Source: Vreelandella sp031769195 (GTDB lineage: Bacteria; Pseudomonadota; Gammaproteobacteria; Pseudomonadales; Halomonadaceae). Taken from it: a stretch of DNA of 64,000 nt. The translations under genes were made by a program, and so were the position numbers. The stretch spans positions 372,001-436,000 of the forward strand of contig NZ_JAVHNP010000004.1 in the NCBI RefSeq assembly GCF_031769195.1. The letters run 5' to 3'. The first letter of the stretch is position 1, and the number at the start of each line of letters is the position of its first letter. Shown one piece after another: positions 7,906 through 17,136 of the stretch. The notes beneath the pieces are model-generated. The model searched no databases and was not told where the DNA came from. It saw only the letters and a list, made by a program, of their open reading frames with translations.

Positions 7906-9132
7906 GTGTACCGACCAGCTTACTATCAGCAGTTGTCAAAGCGCATGGGCGCAATGAGCGTACGCGAGAAGTACGATATTGACCGCCATGACGAACGACT
8001 CAAAACATTGCGGCTACTCACCACGCTGCTCGCTATTTTCTATTTTTCTTACACGCTGGTAGATATTTATCTATTGCCGGATATCGCGCTACGCTCGTTG
8101 CTACTTCGCGGTCTCGTCATGCTACCGCTTACTTTCTTTCTCTTTGCTTATTACAAACGTTCAGTGTCAATTCGCCGTAAAGAGCTAGCCGCCGTCCTGG
8201 TCATTAGCTTATCGGCCGTCGTGTGGTGTGCCATTTTACTAGGCTCAGAGAATGAGCGTGTGCTTAGCTATTTCTATGCAGGCCTTGTCTTTCTTATGGT
8301 ACTGACCATTGTTTTAACACCGCCTTTTGAACAAAGTCTCTACAGCTCCCTCTTTGTGTTTGCTTGTCTGTACTCATCCATTTGGTTTTTATCTGGCTCA
8401 ACCAGCTTTTACGTTATTAATCATTTATCTTTAGGCGTTCCTGTGCTGGTGCTCACCTTGATGGCTAACTACCGTTTTTCTGCTGAATCTTTGCGACTCT
8501 ATTTAGAAAACGTCAGCGTGGAACAGCTTCGCGAGGAGCTGGCTGCCCGCAATGAAGAACTTGAAAGAATTTCACACATTGACCCACTGACGGGTCTGAC
8601 CAACCGCCGAGGCTTAACTCGCTACGCGGATGATTTGCAGCAGCACCCCAACGCACAGCGATGCATTGCCGCCATGCTCATTGATGTGGACCACTTTAAA
8701 GCCTTTAACGATTTTTACGGACATTCGGAGGGCGATAACTGCTTGCGCGACGTTGCCAACGCCATTCGTGATGCCTGTAAAGCGGAAGATATGGTGTGCC
8801 GTTTTGGTGGCGAAGAGTTTTTAGTTTTACGCTCTGATATCCATTCCAGTGCAAGCGAGATACTCGCTTTAGCAGAAGATATTCGCGTGAAAGTGATGGA
8901 ATTGGCGATCCCCCACCAGCCTACACAAGAGATGCAAGTCACCATCAGCGTGGGCGTTTGTGTAGCGTCAGTGGTTACAAACACAGAGCTGGGCACACTG
9001 ATCAAAGCAGCGGATGCCGCGCTATATGAAGCAAAGCGACAAGGTCGGAACCGTGTTCGGCTCAACAGCCATCCTGATCACGACTCCGACCTTGCACAGC
9101 TATCGGTTGGCAATATTAATCCTGCGCTATAA
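7906..9132 (+). CDS. Membrane-bound diguanylate cyclase (GGDEF)
   Basis: The 408-residue protein starts with about six hydrophobic helices (residues about 36-190, for example LLTTLLAIFYFSYTLVDIYLL and LSLGVPVLVLTLMANY). A short coiled linker (VSVEQLREELAARNEELER) and a GGDEF domain follow. The active site reads RFGGEEFLVL and the domain start is DPLTGLTNRRGL, so c-di-GMP synthesis is likely. The inhibitory I-site position reads KAED rather than RxxD, so product feedback may be weakened. The start is a GTG. It is inserted in reverse orientation inside the doe cluster and its 3' end overlaps the doeX stop region by six bases. Confidence 0.88.
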   Translation: MYRPAYYQQLSKRMGAMSVREKYDIDRHDERLKTLRLLTTLLAIFYFSYTLVDIYLLPDIALRSLLLRGLVMLPLTFFLFAYYKRSVSIRRKELAAVLVISLSAVVWCAILLGSENERVLSYFYAGLVFLMVLTIVLTPPFEQSLYSSLFVFACLYSSIWFLSGSTSFYVINHLSLGVPVLVLTLMANYRFSAESLRLYLENVSVEQLREELAARNEELERISHIDPLTGLTNRRGLTRYADDLQQHPNAQRCIAAMLIDVDHFKAFNDFYGHSEGDNCLRDVANAIRDACKAEDMVCRFGGEEFLVLRSDIHSSASEILALAEDIRVKVMELAIPHQPTQEMQVTISVGVCVASVVTNTELGTLIKAADAALYEAKRQGRNRVRLNSHPDHDSDLAQLSVGNINPAL

Positions 9133-9609
9133 CGCCGCTTTCGACTCTACATCAATGCCAATAGGCGCGTGCTTCACCGTTTTAGTCACAATATAAGTGA
9201 AATAGCGCTCAATGCCCGCCTCTGACACCAGCCACTTATCCATGAGCCGCTGGTAGCTGTCGATCGTGCGGGCTTCGAACTTTACGAGGTAATCCACCCC
9301 GCCACCCACGGCGACGCACTCGGTCACCTCTGGGGTTTGCATCACTAAGGCTTCAAAGCGGGCGAAGCTTTCGGCATTGTGCTGCTTGAGCTCAATCTGC
9401 ACCCACACCGGGTTACGGGGCACCAATACGTCAGCATTGATGCGCGCCGTGTACCCTTCGATCACGCCCGCTTTTTCAAGGCGCTTAACGCGCTCCCAGC
9501 AGGGGCTGACCGAGAGATTAATCGCCTCGGCCAGTTTAGATTTGGTAATCCGCCCGTCCCGGGAAAGGATATCGAGAATTTTGAGATCAAAACGGTCCAG
9601 TTTCATCAT
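9127..9609 (-). CDS. doeX: Lrp/AsnC-family regulator DoeX
   Basis: This 160-residue regulator has an N-terminal winged helix (DGRITKSKLAEAINLS, then CWERVKRLEKAGVIEGY) and a C-terminal RAM/ligand-sensing domain (VTECVAVGGGVDYLVKFEA). In Halomonas elongata DoeX is the transcription factor of the ectoine degradation genes. The position directly after doeB, eight bases apart and on the same strand, supports that identity. GGAGG upstream and two tandem ATG codons make the exact start ambiguous by one codon. Its stop codon overlaps the convergent diguanylate cyclase gene. Confidence 0.9.
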   Translation of the reverse strand: MMKLDRFDLKILDILSRDGRITKSKLAEAINLSVSPCWERVKRLEKAGVIEGYTARINADVLVPRNPVWVQIELKQHNAESFARFEALVMQTPEVTECVAVGGGVDYLVKFEARTIDSYQRLMDKWLVSEAGIERYFTYIVTKTVKHAPIGIDVESKAAL

Positions 9610-9617
9610 GCCGGGGG

Positions 9618-10649
9618 CTACGCCTCCAGGCGTTCGACAACATCGGCGATCACCGCCAGGGTATCCCCCATATTGATCAGTGAGGGCGCGCGCCGGGCCA
9701 TCAGAATGCCATCGCGCTCTGCTTTATAGGCCACCGGATCGGTGCCGCTGCGGGTCATATCGTACACATAGGCGATGGTTTGTCCTTTTTTCACTGCATC
9801 CCCTAGTGCCACTAACAGCTCTAACACGCCAGAGTGCTGGCTCTGCACGTAGCAGCTGGCATCCGGCATATCGAGGTACATCTGCCCACCTTCGGGCATC
9901 TCCACGTCACCCGCTACTAAGCCGTAATGAATTAAGAAGTTGCGTACGCCACGCTCGGCAATGGCGATGCTTTGCGGTGTAGAGGTGCCGCCGCCGCCAA
10001 GCTCAGTGGCTACAAATACTTTGCCCTGGCGCTCGCAGGCGGTGTCGAACAGCTTTTCGGCATCCAGCTCAAACATCACCATGGCGTAAGGGGCACCAAA
10101 CGCTTTAGCGCCTTCTAATGCCGCCTGCTGCTGTTGTTTATCGTCCAATACGTGAGACGCACCAAACGGCAGGATATCCAGCGTACGGCCACCGGAGTGC
10201 AGGTCGAGCACCACATCGCTCATGGGCACCAGCACGCGGGTGAAGTAGTCGGCAATTTGCGAAGTCACCGTGCCGTTGGGGTCGCCGGGGAAGCTGCGAT
10301 TCAGGTTGCCTTTATCCATTGGCGAGGTGCGTTTGCCCGCCATCACCGCTGGGGTATTCATGCAGGGCACAATAATCACGCGCCCGGTGACGTCTTCTGC
10401 TCTTAGCGATGAAGAGAGCTTGAGTAGGGACGTAATGCCTTCGTACTCATCGCCGTGGTTGCCGCCAGTTAAGAGCGCCGTGGGGCCTTCACCATTTTTT
10501 ACTACCGTGACAGGGATCATCACCGCGCCCCACGCCGACTCATCGGTGGAGATCGGCAGTTTTAAAAAGCCGTGCTGCACGCCGTCGGCGTCGAAATCAA
10601 CGGTGGCAGAGATGGGGCTTGGCCGCAGTTGGTTCGGTTGAAGCGTCAT
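9618..10649 (-). CDS. doeB: N-acetyl-L-2,4-diaminobutyrate deacetylase DoeB
   Basis: This 343-residue zinc carboxypeptidase-like enzyme belongs to the succinylglutamate desuccinylase/aspartoacylase family. DoeB removes acetate from N-acetyl-2,4-diaminobutyrate produced by DoeA. The zinc ligands appear as H65 and E68 in GGNHGDEYEG and the histidine in LDLHSGGRTL. NRSFPG and the catalytic-side ATELGGGG motif are also present. AAGGGAC precedes the ATG. It lies between doeA (26 bases upstream) and doeX (8 bases downstream), forming a doeABX transcript. Confidence 0.93.
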   Translation of the reverse strand: MTLQPNQLRPSPISATVDFDADGVQHGFLKLPISTDESAWGAVMIPVTVVKNGEGPTALLTGGNHGDEYEGITSLLKLSSSLRAEDVTGRVIIVPCMNTPAVMAGKRTSPMDKGNLNRSFPGDPNGTVTSQIADYFTRVLVPMSDVVLDLHSGGRTLDILPFGASHVLDDKQQQQAALEGAKAFGAPYAMVMFELDAEKLFDTACERQGKVFVATELGGGGTSTPQSIAIAERGVRNFLIHYGLVAGDVEMPEGGQMYLDMPDASCYVQSQHSGVLELLVALGDAVKKGQTIAYVYDMTRSGTDPVAYKAERDGILMARRAPSLINMGDTLAVIADVVERLEA

Positions 10650-10675
10650 TGTGTGTCCCTTGTATTGTTACGCAG

Positions 10676-11875
10676 CTATTTAACGAACAGCTGGCGGGGG
10701 AAGTTTGCCAGAGTTTCGCAGCCGTCTTCGGTAATGAGAATGCTTTCGGTAATTTCCAGGCCCCAATCCTCGACCCATAGGCCCGGCATAAAGTGAAACG
10801 TCATGCCAGGCTGTAGGATGTTGTCATCCGAGGGGCGCAGGCTCATGGTGCGCTCGCCCCAATCAGGTGGGTAGGAGATCCCGATGGGGTAACCACAGCG
10901 GGCACCGCCACGGTCAAAGCCGTATTTATCCATCGCAGCACCCAACGCCATGGCGATATCCGCCGTGCGGTTGCCGGGCTTGGCAACGGCTAAGCCATTT
11001 TCGATACCTTCCAGCAGCGCCGACTCCGCACGAATAAAGTCGGTGGGAGGCGTACCCAGAAAAACGGTGCGCGACATAGGCGCATGGTAGCGTTTGAACA
11101 CCCCAGCAATCTCGAAGAAGGTGCCCTCGCCTTTTCTAAACGGCGTGTCGTCCCAAGTTAAATGCGGGGCAGCCGCGTCTTTGCCAGTGGGCAACATAGG
11201 CACGATGGCAGGGTAATCGCCGCCGAACACTTTGCCGTTTTCGTCGACAAAACCTTCAATACCGACACGATAAATTTCTGATACCAGCTTGCTCTTAGGC
11301 AGGCCCGGCTCAATCACTTCCAGAATGCGTGAGTGCATCCCTTCAACGATTTTGGCGGCCACTCGCATGTAAGCAATTTCTTGGGGCGATTTGATCGCTC
11401 GGCACCAGTTAACCAGCGCATTAGCATCCATAAACCGCGCATGGGGCAGCTCTTTCAGCAAGCTCTGATACGCTTTGGCGGAGAAGTAGTAGTTGTCCAT
11501 CTCCATGCCCACCACGCCGGTGTGCCAGCCACGGTCAGGCATAATCGACTGCGCCAGATACTCCATCGGGTGCATATCGGGATTTTGGACGTAGTAATCC
11601 GGGTAATAGGTAATATTATCGGGATGAATCCAACAGGTGCGCAGCGCGCCGTTGGCATCCATACGGCGACCAAACCATACGGGCTCGCCTTCAAGCCCCA
11701 CCAATACGCACTGGTGAACGTAAAATGACCAGCCATCGTAGCCGGTTAGCCACGCCATGTTGGAAGGATCGCTCACGATCAATACATCAATGCCGCGAAC
11801 GGCCATTTCAGTACGCACCTTCCACAGGCGGTTTGCATACTCTTCACGAGTGAAAGGCAGGGAAACCTCAGTCAT
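10676..11875 (-). CDS. doeA: Ectoine hydrolase DoeA (M24 peptidase family)
   Basis: This cytoplasmic enzyme of about 399 residues has the creatinase/aminopeptidase-P fold. An N-terminal creatinase-like domain (VLIVSDPSNMAWLTGYDGWSF) comes before the pita-bread catalytic domain (FFEIAGVFKRYHAPMSR, ARCGYPIGISYPPDWGER, GLWVEDWGLEITESILIT). DoeA opens the ectoine ring to N-acetyl-diaminobutyrate and starts degradation. I take the start at 11875 (MTEVSLPF), with GGCGAG just upstream; ATG 11890 is the alternative. It heads the doeA-doeB-doeX run. Confidence 0.93.
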   Translation of the reverse strand: MTEVSLPFTREEYANRLWKVRTEMAVRGIDVLIVSDPSNMAWLTGYDGWSFYVHQCVLVGLEGEPVWFGRRMDANGALRTCWIHPDNITYYPDYYVQNPDMHPMEYLAQSIMPDRGWHTGVVGMEMDNYYFSAKAYQSLLKELPHARFMDANALVNWCRAIKSPQEIAYMRVAAKIVEGMHSRILEVIEPGLPKSKLVSEIYRVGIEGFVDENGKVFGGDYPAIVPMLPTGKDAAAPHLTWDDTPFRKGEGTFFEIAGVFKRYHAPMSRTVFLGTPPTDFIRAESALLEGIENGLAVAKPGNRTADIAMALGAAMDKYGFDRGGARCGYPIGISYPPDWGERTMSLRPSDDNILQPGMTFHFMPGLWVEDWGLEITESILITEDGCETLANFPRQLFVK

Positions 11876-12202
11876 CGGGCAACTCGCCATCAAAGATCAC
11901 TAAGAACCAGCACAAACCCCAAGGGCTTGCCGCGCTGGGCCACAGGATCGACCTGGCCACCGCCGCTGTTGGCCCGCCAATGTCGTCTTAAGCCGATACT
12001 AGCACCCACCCTTGGTTCCCGGTCAAAACCTTTATTACAAAAATTTCATATGCCGTTAACGTGGGTTTCACTCCCATGTTGACGGCACCTGTTGGCAGCA
12101 CGCCCTACCTGCCGCTATGGGGCCAACAGCGGGTTGCGGTATCACGATGCTCTCACCCATGATAGGCATTACAGGTGTTTGTCTGATGACCAGGAGGATA
12201 GT
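11876..12202. other. Intergenic region between divergent doeA and the reductase gene
   Basis: This 327-base region must hold the doeA promoter on the minus strand and the reductase promoter on the plus strand. It contains an AT-rich core around 12028-12050 and a long imperfect hairpin at 12051-12087. I see no small gene in it. Confidence 0.5.
12051..12087 (+). repeat. 15-bp imperfect inverted repeat in the reductase leader
   Basis: TGCCGTTAACGTGGG (12051-12065) and CCCATGTTGACGGCA (12073-12087) pair over 15 positions around a 7-base loop. The two non-Watson-Crick positions are G-U pairs only if the plus strand is transcribed, which favours a structured 5' leader of the reductase gene. No T run follows, so it is not an ordinary terminator. 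Confidence 0.55.
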
Positions 12203-13138
12203 ATGAAAATAGTGGTGCATATCGACGACGCAGAGCAGTGGCAAAGCGCCATTGCCCAGGCGCTACCTCACGCCACCGTACTCACCAGTGAGGCTCCCGC
12301 CAGTGAGCGGGCCAATGCTGACTATCTCGCCGCGTGGAAAGCGCCCGCCCACCTGCTTCAAGAGCAAACCCAGTTAAAAGGCATTATTAACCTCGGGGCT
12401 GGGGTCGATTATTTGCTGAAGACGCCAGGACTCCCTAAGGATGTCCCTATCGTGAAATTGCGCGATGCGGGCATGAGCGAGTTAATGGCCGACTATGTGC
12501 TCTACGGTGTGCTGCACTTCTTCCGCAGCATGGACCGCTACGCCGCGCAGCAGCCTAGCGCCCAGTGGCAGCCTCATGGCGTGCCGGATAAGGCCAGCTG
12601 GCCCGTGGGGGTGTTGGGCCTTGGCGCGATTGGTAGCTATGTAGCCAGCGCACTTCAGCAGGCCGGCTTCCCCGTACTGGGCTGGAGCCGCACGCCTAAA
12701 AAAATCAGCGGCGTGCGATGCCTACACGGCGATGACGGATTGACTGAGCTGTTAAGCCAAGTACACAGCGTGGTAACGATTCTTCCTGATACGGCGGCGA
12801 CTCGGCATATTCTTAACGATGAACGCCTCTCCCAACTGCCCAAAGGCGCCAGCGTCATCAACCCAGGCCGTGGCAGCCTGATTGATGAGCAGGCATTGCT
12901 GAAGGCACTCGGCGATGGGGAACAGCCAGGACATCTGCGCGGCGCCCTGCTGGATGTGTTTCACGAAGAGCCGTTACCCGCCTCCAACCCGCTGTGGCAA
13001 CACCCGAACGTCATCGTCACGCCCCATATGGCAGCCCCGACTCCCCTTAACGATGCCATTGATCAGGTCATCTCCTACCTCAATGCTTTTGAGGCGGGCG
13101 AAACCCTAGCTACCGTTAACCCCGACATGGGCTACTGA
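12203..13138 (+). CDS. ghrA: D-2-hydroxyacid dehydrogenase, glyoxylate/hydroxypyruvate reductase A type
   Basis: This 311-residue NAD(P)H-dependent enzyme would reduce glyoxylate or hydroxypyruvate. The Rossmann motif GVLGLGAIGSYVA, the catalytic arginine in INPGRGSLID, the glutamate in HEEPLP and the histidine in TPHMAAPT are all present. The length matches GhrA. The ATG at 12203 has a strong AGGAGGA (12192-12198) upstream. A longer frame from 12092 would lie in the leader hairpin region and is rejected. It is transcribed away from doeA. A link to ectoine breakdown is not evident. Confidence 0.85.
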   Translation: MKIVVHIDDAEQWQSAIAQALPHATVLTSEAPASERANADYLAAWKAPAHLLQEQTQLKGIINLGAGVDYLLKTPGLPKDVPIVKLRDAGMSELMADYVLYGVLHFFRSMDRYAAQQPSAQWQPHGVPDKASWPVGVLGLGAIGSYVASALQQAGFPVLGWSRTPKKISGVRCLHGDDGLTELLSQVHSVVTILPDTAATRHILNDERLSQLPKGASVINPGRGSLIDEQALLKALGDGEQPGHLRGALLDVFHEEPLPASNPLWQHPNVIVTPHMAAPTPLNDAIDQVISYLNAFEAGETLATVNPDMGY

Positions 13139-13227
13139 CGGGTTGCACTCGGCTCGTTATACTGAGGTAAGGAACCAAGCGCTCGCTAAAGGCTCTTAGG
13201 ACAACAGATATTAGGGAGGAAGGGCCT

Positions 13228-13941
13228 TTGCGTCATCTCATCGTTAACGCCGCGCAACGCGGTTTAATCAGCGCAGTCTTAGGTGCGGCAACGCTTATGA
13301 CCGCCAGCACGACTGCTCTGGCAAATGAAGGCGCTTCGCTACCGACGCCTAAACCGTTTGAGGCCCAGTATCGGCTGGAGATTCGCGGCTGGCCGAGCGC
13401 AACCATCACCCACACGCTCTCTCATCAAGGCTTACACTGGCTCAGTGACATGCGTTTTTCCATCGCGGTCGCTCGGGGCCAAGAAAACAGCCGCTTTTCA
13501 ACTGACGAGAACGGAACGCGCTCACTGCTCTATAACAGCAGCTATTCGCTCTTCGGCGTGGGTGACAGCTATCAACTTAATGAGGGCGATATTAGCTCTA
13601 TTGACCGCCAGGCCGCGCTGTTTGATCTGTCTCGCCGTGCAGGCTTTGAAGGCTGCACCCAGAGCACGCCCTGCGACATTACCTTCGTCGACCATCGTGG
13701 GCGTGACGAAAACTTTCAGTATTACGTGAACGAGCCGGCCACCGCCCGCGTTCCCGCCGGTGAGTTCGATGCTAAACAGGTCACGCTGATTGATGCTGAA
13801 AAACCGGATCGCCATCTGCTGATTAACTTCCATCCAGAGTGGCCGGGGCTCATCCTCTCAGCGGAGTATCAAAAAGATGGGCGTCGGCAAACCACCTTGA
13901 CCATGACCCAATTCAACCCCGCCGGGGGTAACGCGCCTTAA
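13228..13941 (+). CDS. Exported DUF3108-type protein
   Basis: The 237-residue protein has a signal peptide (ISAVLGAATLMTASTTALA, likely cut before NEGAS) and a single beta-rich domain consistent with DUF3108 (FEAQYRLEIRGWPSATITH, VPAGEFDAKQVTLID). DUF3108 proteins are periplasmic or outer-membrane-facing with unknown function. The start is a TTG preceded by AGGGAGGAAGG. The stop codon touches the ATG of the next gene, so translation of the two is probably coupled. Confidence 0.78.
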   Translation: MRHLIVNAAQRGLISAVLGAATLMTASTTALANEGASLPTPKPFEAQYRLEIRGWPSATITHTLSHQGLHWLSDMRFSIAVARGQENSRFSTDENGTRSLLYNSSYSLFGVGDSYQLNEGDISSIDRQAALFDLSRRAGFEGCTQSTPCDITFVDHRGRDENFQYYVNEPATARVPAGEFDAKQVTLIDAEKPDRHLLINFHPEWPGLILSAEYQKDGRRQTTLTMTQFNPAGGNAP

Positions 13942-14874
13942 ATGCTCTCTGGCCTTTTGATCGTTTTACTGCCGCTGTTTTTGGGCTACTTGGTACGTGT
14001 CCGTTCGACCCGCTTGCTGAATCTGATTAACCGAGCCGTTAGCGGCTCGGTATACCTGATTCTGCTGTTTATGGGAGTGAGCCTTGCCGGGCTTGAGAAT
14101 TTGGGCAGCCAGCTCTCTCGCTTAGGGGGCAATGCCCTGCTGCTGTTTAGCATTACCACGCTGTTTAACTTAGCGGCGCTATGGTGGCTGTCTCGGCGGG
14201 TACAACTCAGCGCGGGCGGCTCGCCAGTGGTAAAAGATGCCCCCACCAGCAAACTCGCCGCGATGCAGGGCTCGTTAATGTTGGTGGGGGTGGTCGCCGT
14301 GGGTGTCGCTGCGGGGCTGCTGCTGGGGCCGATGGTTGGGGATACGCTGTTCACTGCGGCTGACTGGCTGGCGGAGTGGGTGCTGTATTTGCTGCTGGTG
14401 CTCATTGGTTGCCAGCTGCGCAACTCCGGCATGCCGTTGAAACAGATTTTGCTTAACCGCTTGGGGCTGGCCATTGCGGTCACGCTGGCCATTAGCTCGC
14501 TGCTGGCAGGGCTCGCCGCCGCGCCACTGCTCTCGCTGAGTTGGAACGAAGGCCTTGCCATGGCCTCAGGCTTCGGCTGGTACTCGCTTTCCGCCATCCT
14601 GATTGGTGACCAGCTCGGCCCGCTGATGGGCGGCGTGGCGTTCTTTAACGACCTCACCCGCGAACTGCTGGCGTTTATCCTGATTCCCTTGGTGATTCAC
14701 CGCCATACCGCGCTGGCCATCGGCTATGGCGGGGCGACGTCCATGGATTTCACTCTTCCTGTAATTCAGCAGCATGGCGGCGTGGCCTGCGTACCTATTG
14801 CTGTTGTTAGCGGCTTTATCCTCTCGCTGCTCTCGCCGCCGTTAATTCTGTTCTTTCTTTCGCTGTCGGGTTAG
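13942..14874 (+). CDS. lysO: LysO-family amino acid exporter
   Basis: This 310-residue polytopic membrane protein resembles the LysO/YbjE family (lysine export, formerly DUF340). The diagnostic C-terminal half reads ASGFGWYSLSAILIGDQLGP, FFNDLTRELLAF and GGATSMDFTLPVIQQ. About eight hydrophobic segments are visible. Its ATG follows the TAA of the DUF3108 gene with no gap. By analogy with LysO it would export lysine and protect against toxic analogues; export of the related diaminobutyrate is only speculation. Confidence 0.85.
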   Translation: MLSGLLIVLLPLFLGYLVRVRSTRLLNLINRAVSGSVYLILLFMGVSLAGLENLGSQLSRLGGNALLLFSITTLFNLAALWWLSRRVQLSAGGSPVVKDAPTSKLAAMQGSLMLVGVVAVGVAAGLLLGPMVGDTLFTAADWLAEWVLYLLLVLIGCQLRNSGMPLKQILLNRLGLAIAVTLAISSLLAGLAAAPLLSLSWNEGLAMASGFGWYSLSAILIGDQLGPLMGGVAFFNDLTRELLAFILIPLVIHRHTALAIGYGGATSMDFTLPVIQQHGGVACVPIAVVSGFILSLLSPPLILFFLSLSG

Positions 14875-14949
14875 CGCGAGTGCGCGCTCCTTGGGTAGGA
14901 TACGCAGCAAGCGCATACCCTCTCTTATGACCAAGGACGCCCACTCGCC

Positions 14950-16179
14950 ATGCTCAATGGAATCTGGTTAAGCTTTTTTATTGCCGCCTTCGCGGCATCA
15001 CTCTGGCAGTGGGTGGTGGGTGGCGACAGTGAAGTATTTGCCCGCTTGGTGCAGTCGCTGTTCGATATGGCGAAGGTGAGCGTCGATATTATCTTGGTGC
15101 TGCTGGGCACCATGACGCTGTGGCTGGGGTTTCTTTCCATTGCCGAAAAGGCAGGGTTAATCCGCCTGCTGGGGCGAGTGCTCGACCCGTTGTTCAGCCG
15201 TCTGATGCCAGAAGTACCCCGTGGCCACCCAGCCATGGGACTGATCAGCATGAACTTTGCCGCCAATATTCTAGGGCTGGATAACGCCGCCACGCCCATT
15301 GGCATCAAGGCGATGCACTCGCTGCAAACCCTTAACCCCAGCAGTGAGACCGCTAGCAACGCGCAAATTCTGTTTTTGGTACTCAATACCTCGTCGCTTA
15401 CCCTACTACCGGTCACTATTTTTATGTACCGCGCTCAGCAGGGGGCAGCAGAGCCCACGCTGGTCTTTCTGCCCATTCTGCTGGCGACTACGGCCTCAAG
15501 CCTTGCGGGGCTTTTAGCGGTGGCGGTGATGCAGCGCTTAAAACTGTGGCAGCCAGTGGTGCTGGCGTACTTATTAGCTGCCGCACTGGCGCTGGGCGTG
15601 CTGATGACGACCCTCGCGGGGATGTCCGCCCAGGCGTTGGCGGCAGCCTCCACCTTAGTTGGCAACCTGACGCTATTCAGCATCGTGATGATGTTTCTGG
15701 TAGTCGGCGCCCTGCGCGGAGTAAAGGTATACGACGCCTTTATCGAAGGAGCTAAAGAAGGCCTGAGCTTTACCATCACCCTGCTACCCTACCTGATTGC
15801 CATGCTCGTGGCCGTTGGCGTACTGCGCGCCAGCGGCGTGCTGGATGCTGGGCTGGGCGGCATTCGCTGGCTGGTGGAAGGCATTGGCTGGGATACCCGC
15901 TTTGTCGATGCACTACCCACCGCCTTTGTAAAACCGCTCTCCGGCAGCGGCTCCCGCGCCATGATGATCGAGACCATGAATACCTTTGGTGTCGATAGCT
16001 TCCCGGGGCTACTGGCCGCCACGTTCCAGGGCAGCACCGAAACCACCTTTTATGTGCTGGCGGTCTACTTTGGCGCCGTGGGCATTAGCCGCATTCGCCA
16101 TGGGTTGGGATGTGCCCTGATTGCCGATTTGGCAGGCATCACCACCGCCATTCTGGTGTGCTACTGGTTCTTTGGATAA
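14950..16179 (+). CDS. Fused SpmA/SpmB-like nucleoside-recognition (gate) membrane protein
   Basis: The 409-residue membrane protein joins two halves that are separate SpmA and SpmB proteins in spore formers. The N-terminal part carries ISMNFAANILGLDNAATP, characteristic of SpmA; the C-terminal part carries PTAFVKPLSGSGSRAMMIE and STETTFYVLAVYFG, characteristic of SpmB. Each contains a gate (nucleoside recognition) domain. In non-sporulating proteobacteria these fusions have no established substrate; a transport role is likely. AAGGACG precedes the ATG. It stands alone after lysO, 75 bases apart. Confidence 0.82.
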   Translation: MLNGIWLSFFIAAFAASLWQWVVGGDSEVFARLVQSLFDMAKVSVDIILVLLGTMTLWLGFLSIAEKAGLIRLLGRVLDPLFSRLMPEVPRGHPAMGLISMNFAANILGLDNAATPIGIKAMHSLQTLNPSSETASNAQILFLVLNTSSLTLLPVTIFMYRAQQGAAEPTLVFLPILLATTASSLAGLLAVAVMQRLKLWQPVVLAYLLAAALALGVLMTTLAGMSAQALAAASTLVGNLTLFSIVMMFLVVGALRGVKVYDAFIEGAKEGLSFTITLLPYLIAMLVAVGVLRASGVLDAGLGGIRWLVEGIGWDTRFVDALPTAFVKPLSGSGSRAMMIETMNTFGVDSFPGLLAATFQGSTETTFYVLAVYFGAVGISRIRHGLGCALIADLAGITTAILVCYWFFG

Positions 16180-16269
16180 GTTAAGAAACGAGCCTGGCGC
16201 TTTCGCTCTGGGCGTGCGGCAACTACCTTTCAAAGCCACGTCAAACCATTCATGGACGAAAGGTGACAC

Positions 16270-17136
16270 ATGCCAGGCGCCAGCACGCTATGGATTGCGC
16301 TCGCGGCACTCTTCTGGGGGATTTCCGGAGGCATCGCGGGCATCTTATTAGACAGCGGCTGGGATGCCGCCGTCGTCTCATTTTATCGTGGTTTCGTTGG
16401 GCTTATCTTTGCAATGATGTGGCTGTTGGTGCAGCGGGGCGGCCGTGGCTTGGCCAGCCATTCGCTGTGGTTCTGGTCAGTGGTGGCAGGCTTAGGGGTT
16501 GCGGGCAACTTCACGTTTTATTTTCTGAGTATTGAGTACGGCAACGTGGCGGTGGCGGCGACATTAATGTACTGCGCCCCGGTGTTTGTCTATCTGGCCT
16601 CGTTTGTGCTGAAGCTTGAGCGTCCGACGGCCGTTAAGTGGCTGGCCATCGCGCTGGTCATGGTCGGCGTGGTGCTACTAACCAAGCTGTACGCTATTGG
16701 CGCAGGCGATCTGTCGCTGATGGGCGTCGCCACTGGGCTGCTGGCGGGGCTTTCCTACGCGCTGTTCATTTTTGGCTTCAAGTACGCCGCCCCCCATGGC
16801 AGTCCTTCCGCCGTGCTTTCGATTGCCTTTACGGTGCTGGCCATCGTTCTGCTCGTGCCCGCTGACCTCTCTCAGACACTCAGCGTGGTCAGCGCGCCAC
16901 AGCTTCCGCTGTTTTTGGCGTTGGGCATTTTGGGCGCGGGCTTATCCTTCTTGCTCTACGTGATGGGCATCAGGCACGCGGCCCCGGCAATGGCGTCGAT
17001 GGTGGCGATGGTCGAACCCGTGACCGCCACGCTGTTTGGGGTGGCGGTGCTGGGTGAAAATTTGGAGATGATTCAGATGGTCGGCATGGGGATTATCTTA
17101 CTCACCGTGACCGCGCTGAGCGTGACGTCCCGCTAA
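16270..17136 (+). CDS. EamA/DMT-family exporter
   Basis: This 288-residue inner-membrane protein has about ten hydrophobic helices in two EamA repeats (residues about 5-135 and 145-285), each ending in the usual VVGVVLLT / MGIILLTVTAL pattern. Substrates of such drug/metabolite transporters are usually amino acids or other small metabolites and cannot be told here. AAAGGTG precedes the ATG. Its stop overlaps the end of the convergent asparaginase gene by four bases. Confidence 0.88.
   Translation: MPGASTLWIALAALFWGISGGIAGILLDSGWDAAVVSFYRGFVGLIFAMMWLLVQRGGRGLASHSLWFWSVVAGLGVAGNFTFYFLSIEYGNVAVAATLMYCAPVFVYLASFVLKLERPTAVKWLAIALVMVGVVLLTKLYAIGAGDLSLMGVATGLLAGLSYALFIFGFKYAAPHGSPSAVLSIAFTVLAIVLLVPADLSQTLSVVSAPQLPLFLALGILGAGLSFLLYVMGIRHAAPAMASMVAMVEPVTATLFGVAVLGENLEMIQMVGMGIILLTVTALSVTSR

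Noticed and set aside
11045..11055. A GGTGGGAGGCGTACCC-like stretch resembling a REP core
   Set aside because: It lies inside doeA coding sequence, has no hairpin with GCGA after it, and is explained by the protein frame.
12092..12202. Longer start for the GhrA-like reductase
   Set aside because: Residues before 12203 do not belong to the family fold and a strong AGGAGGA precedes the ATG at 12203.
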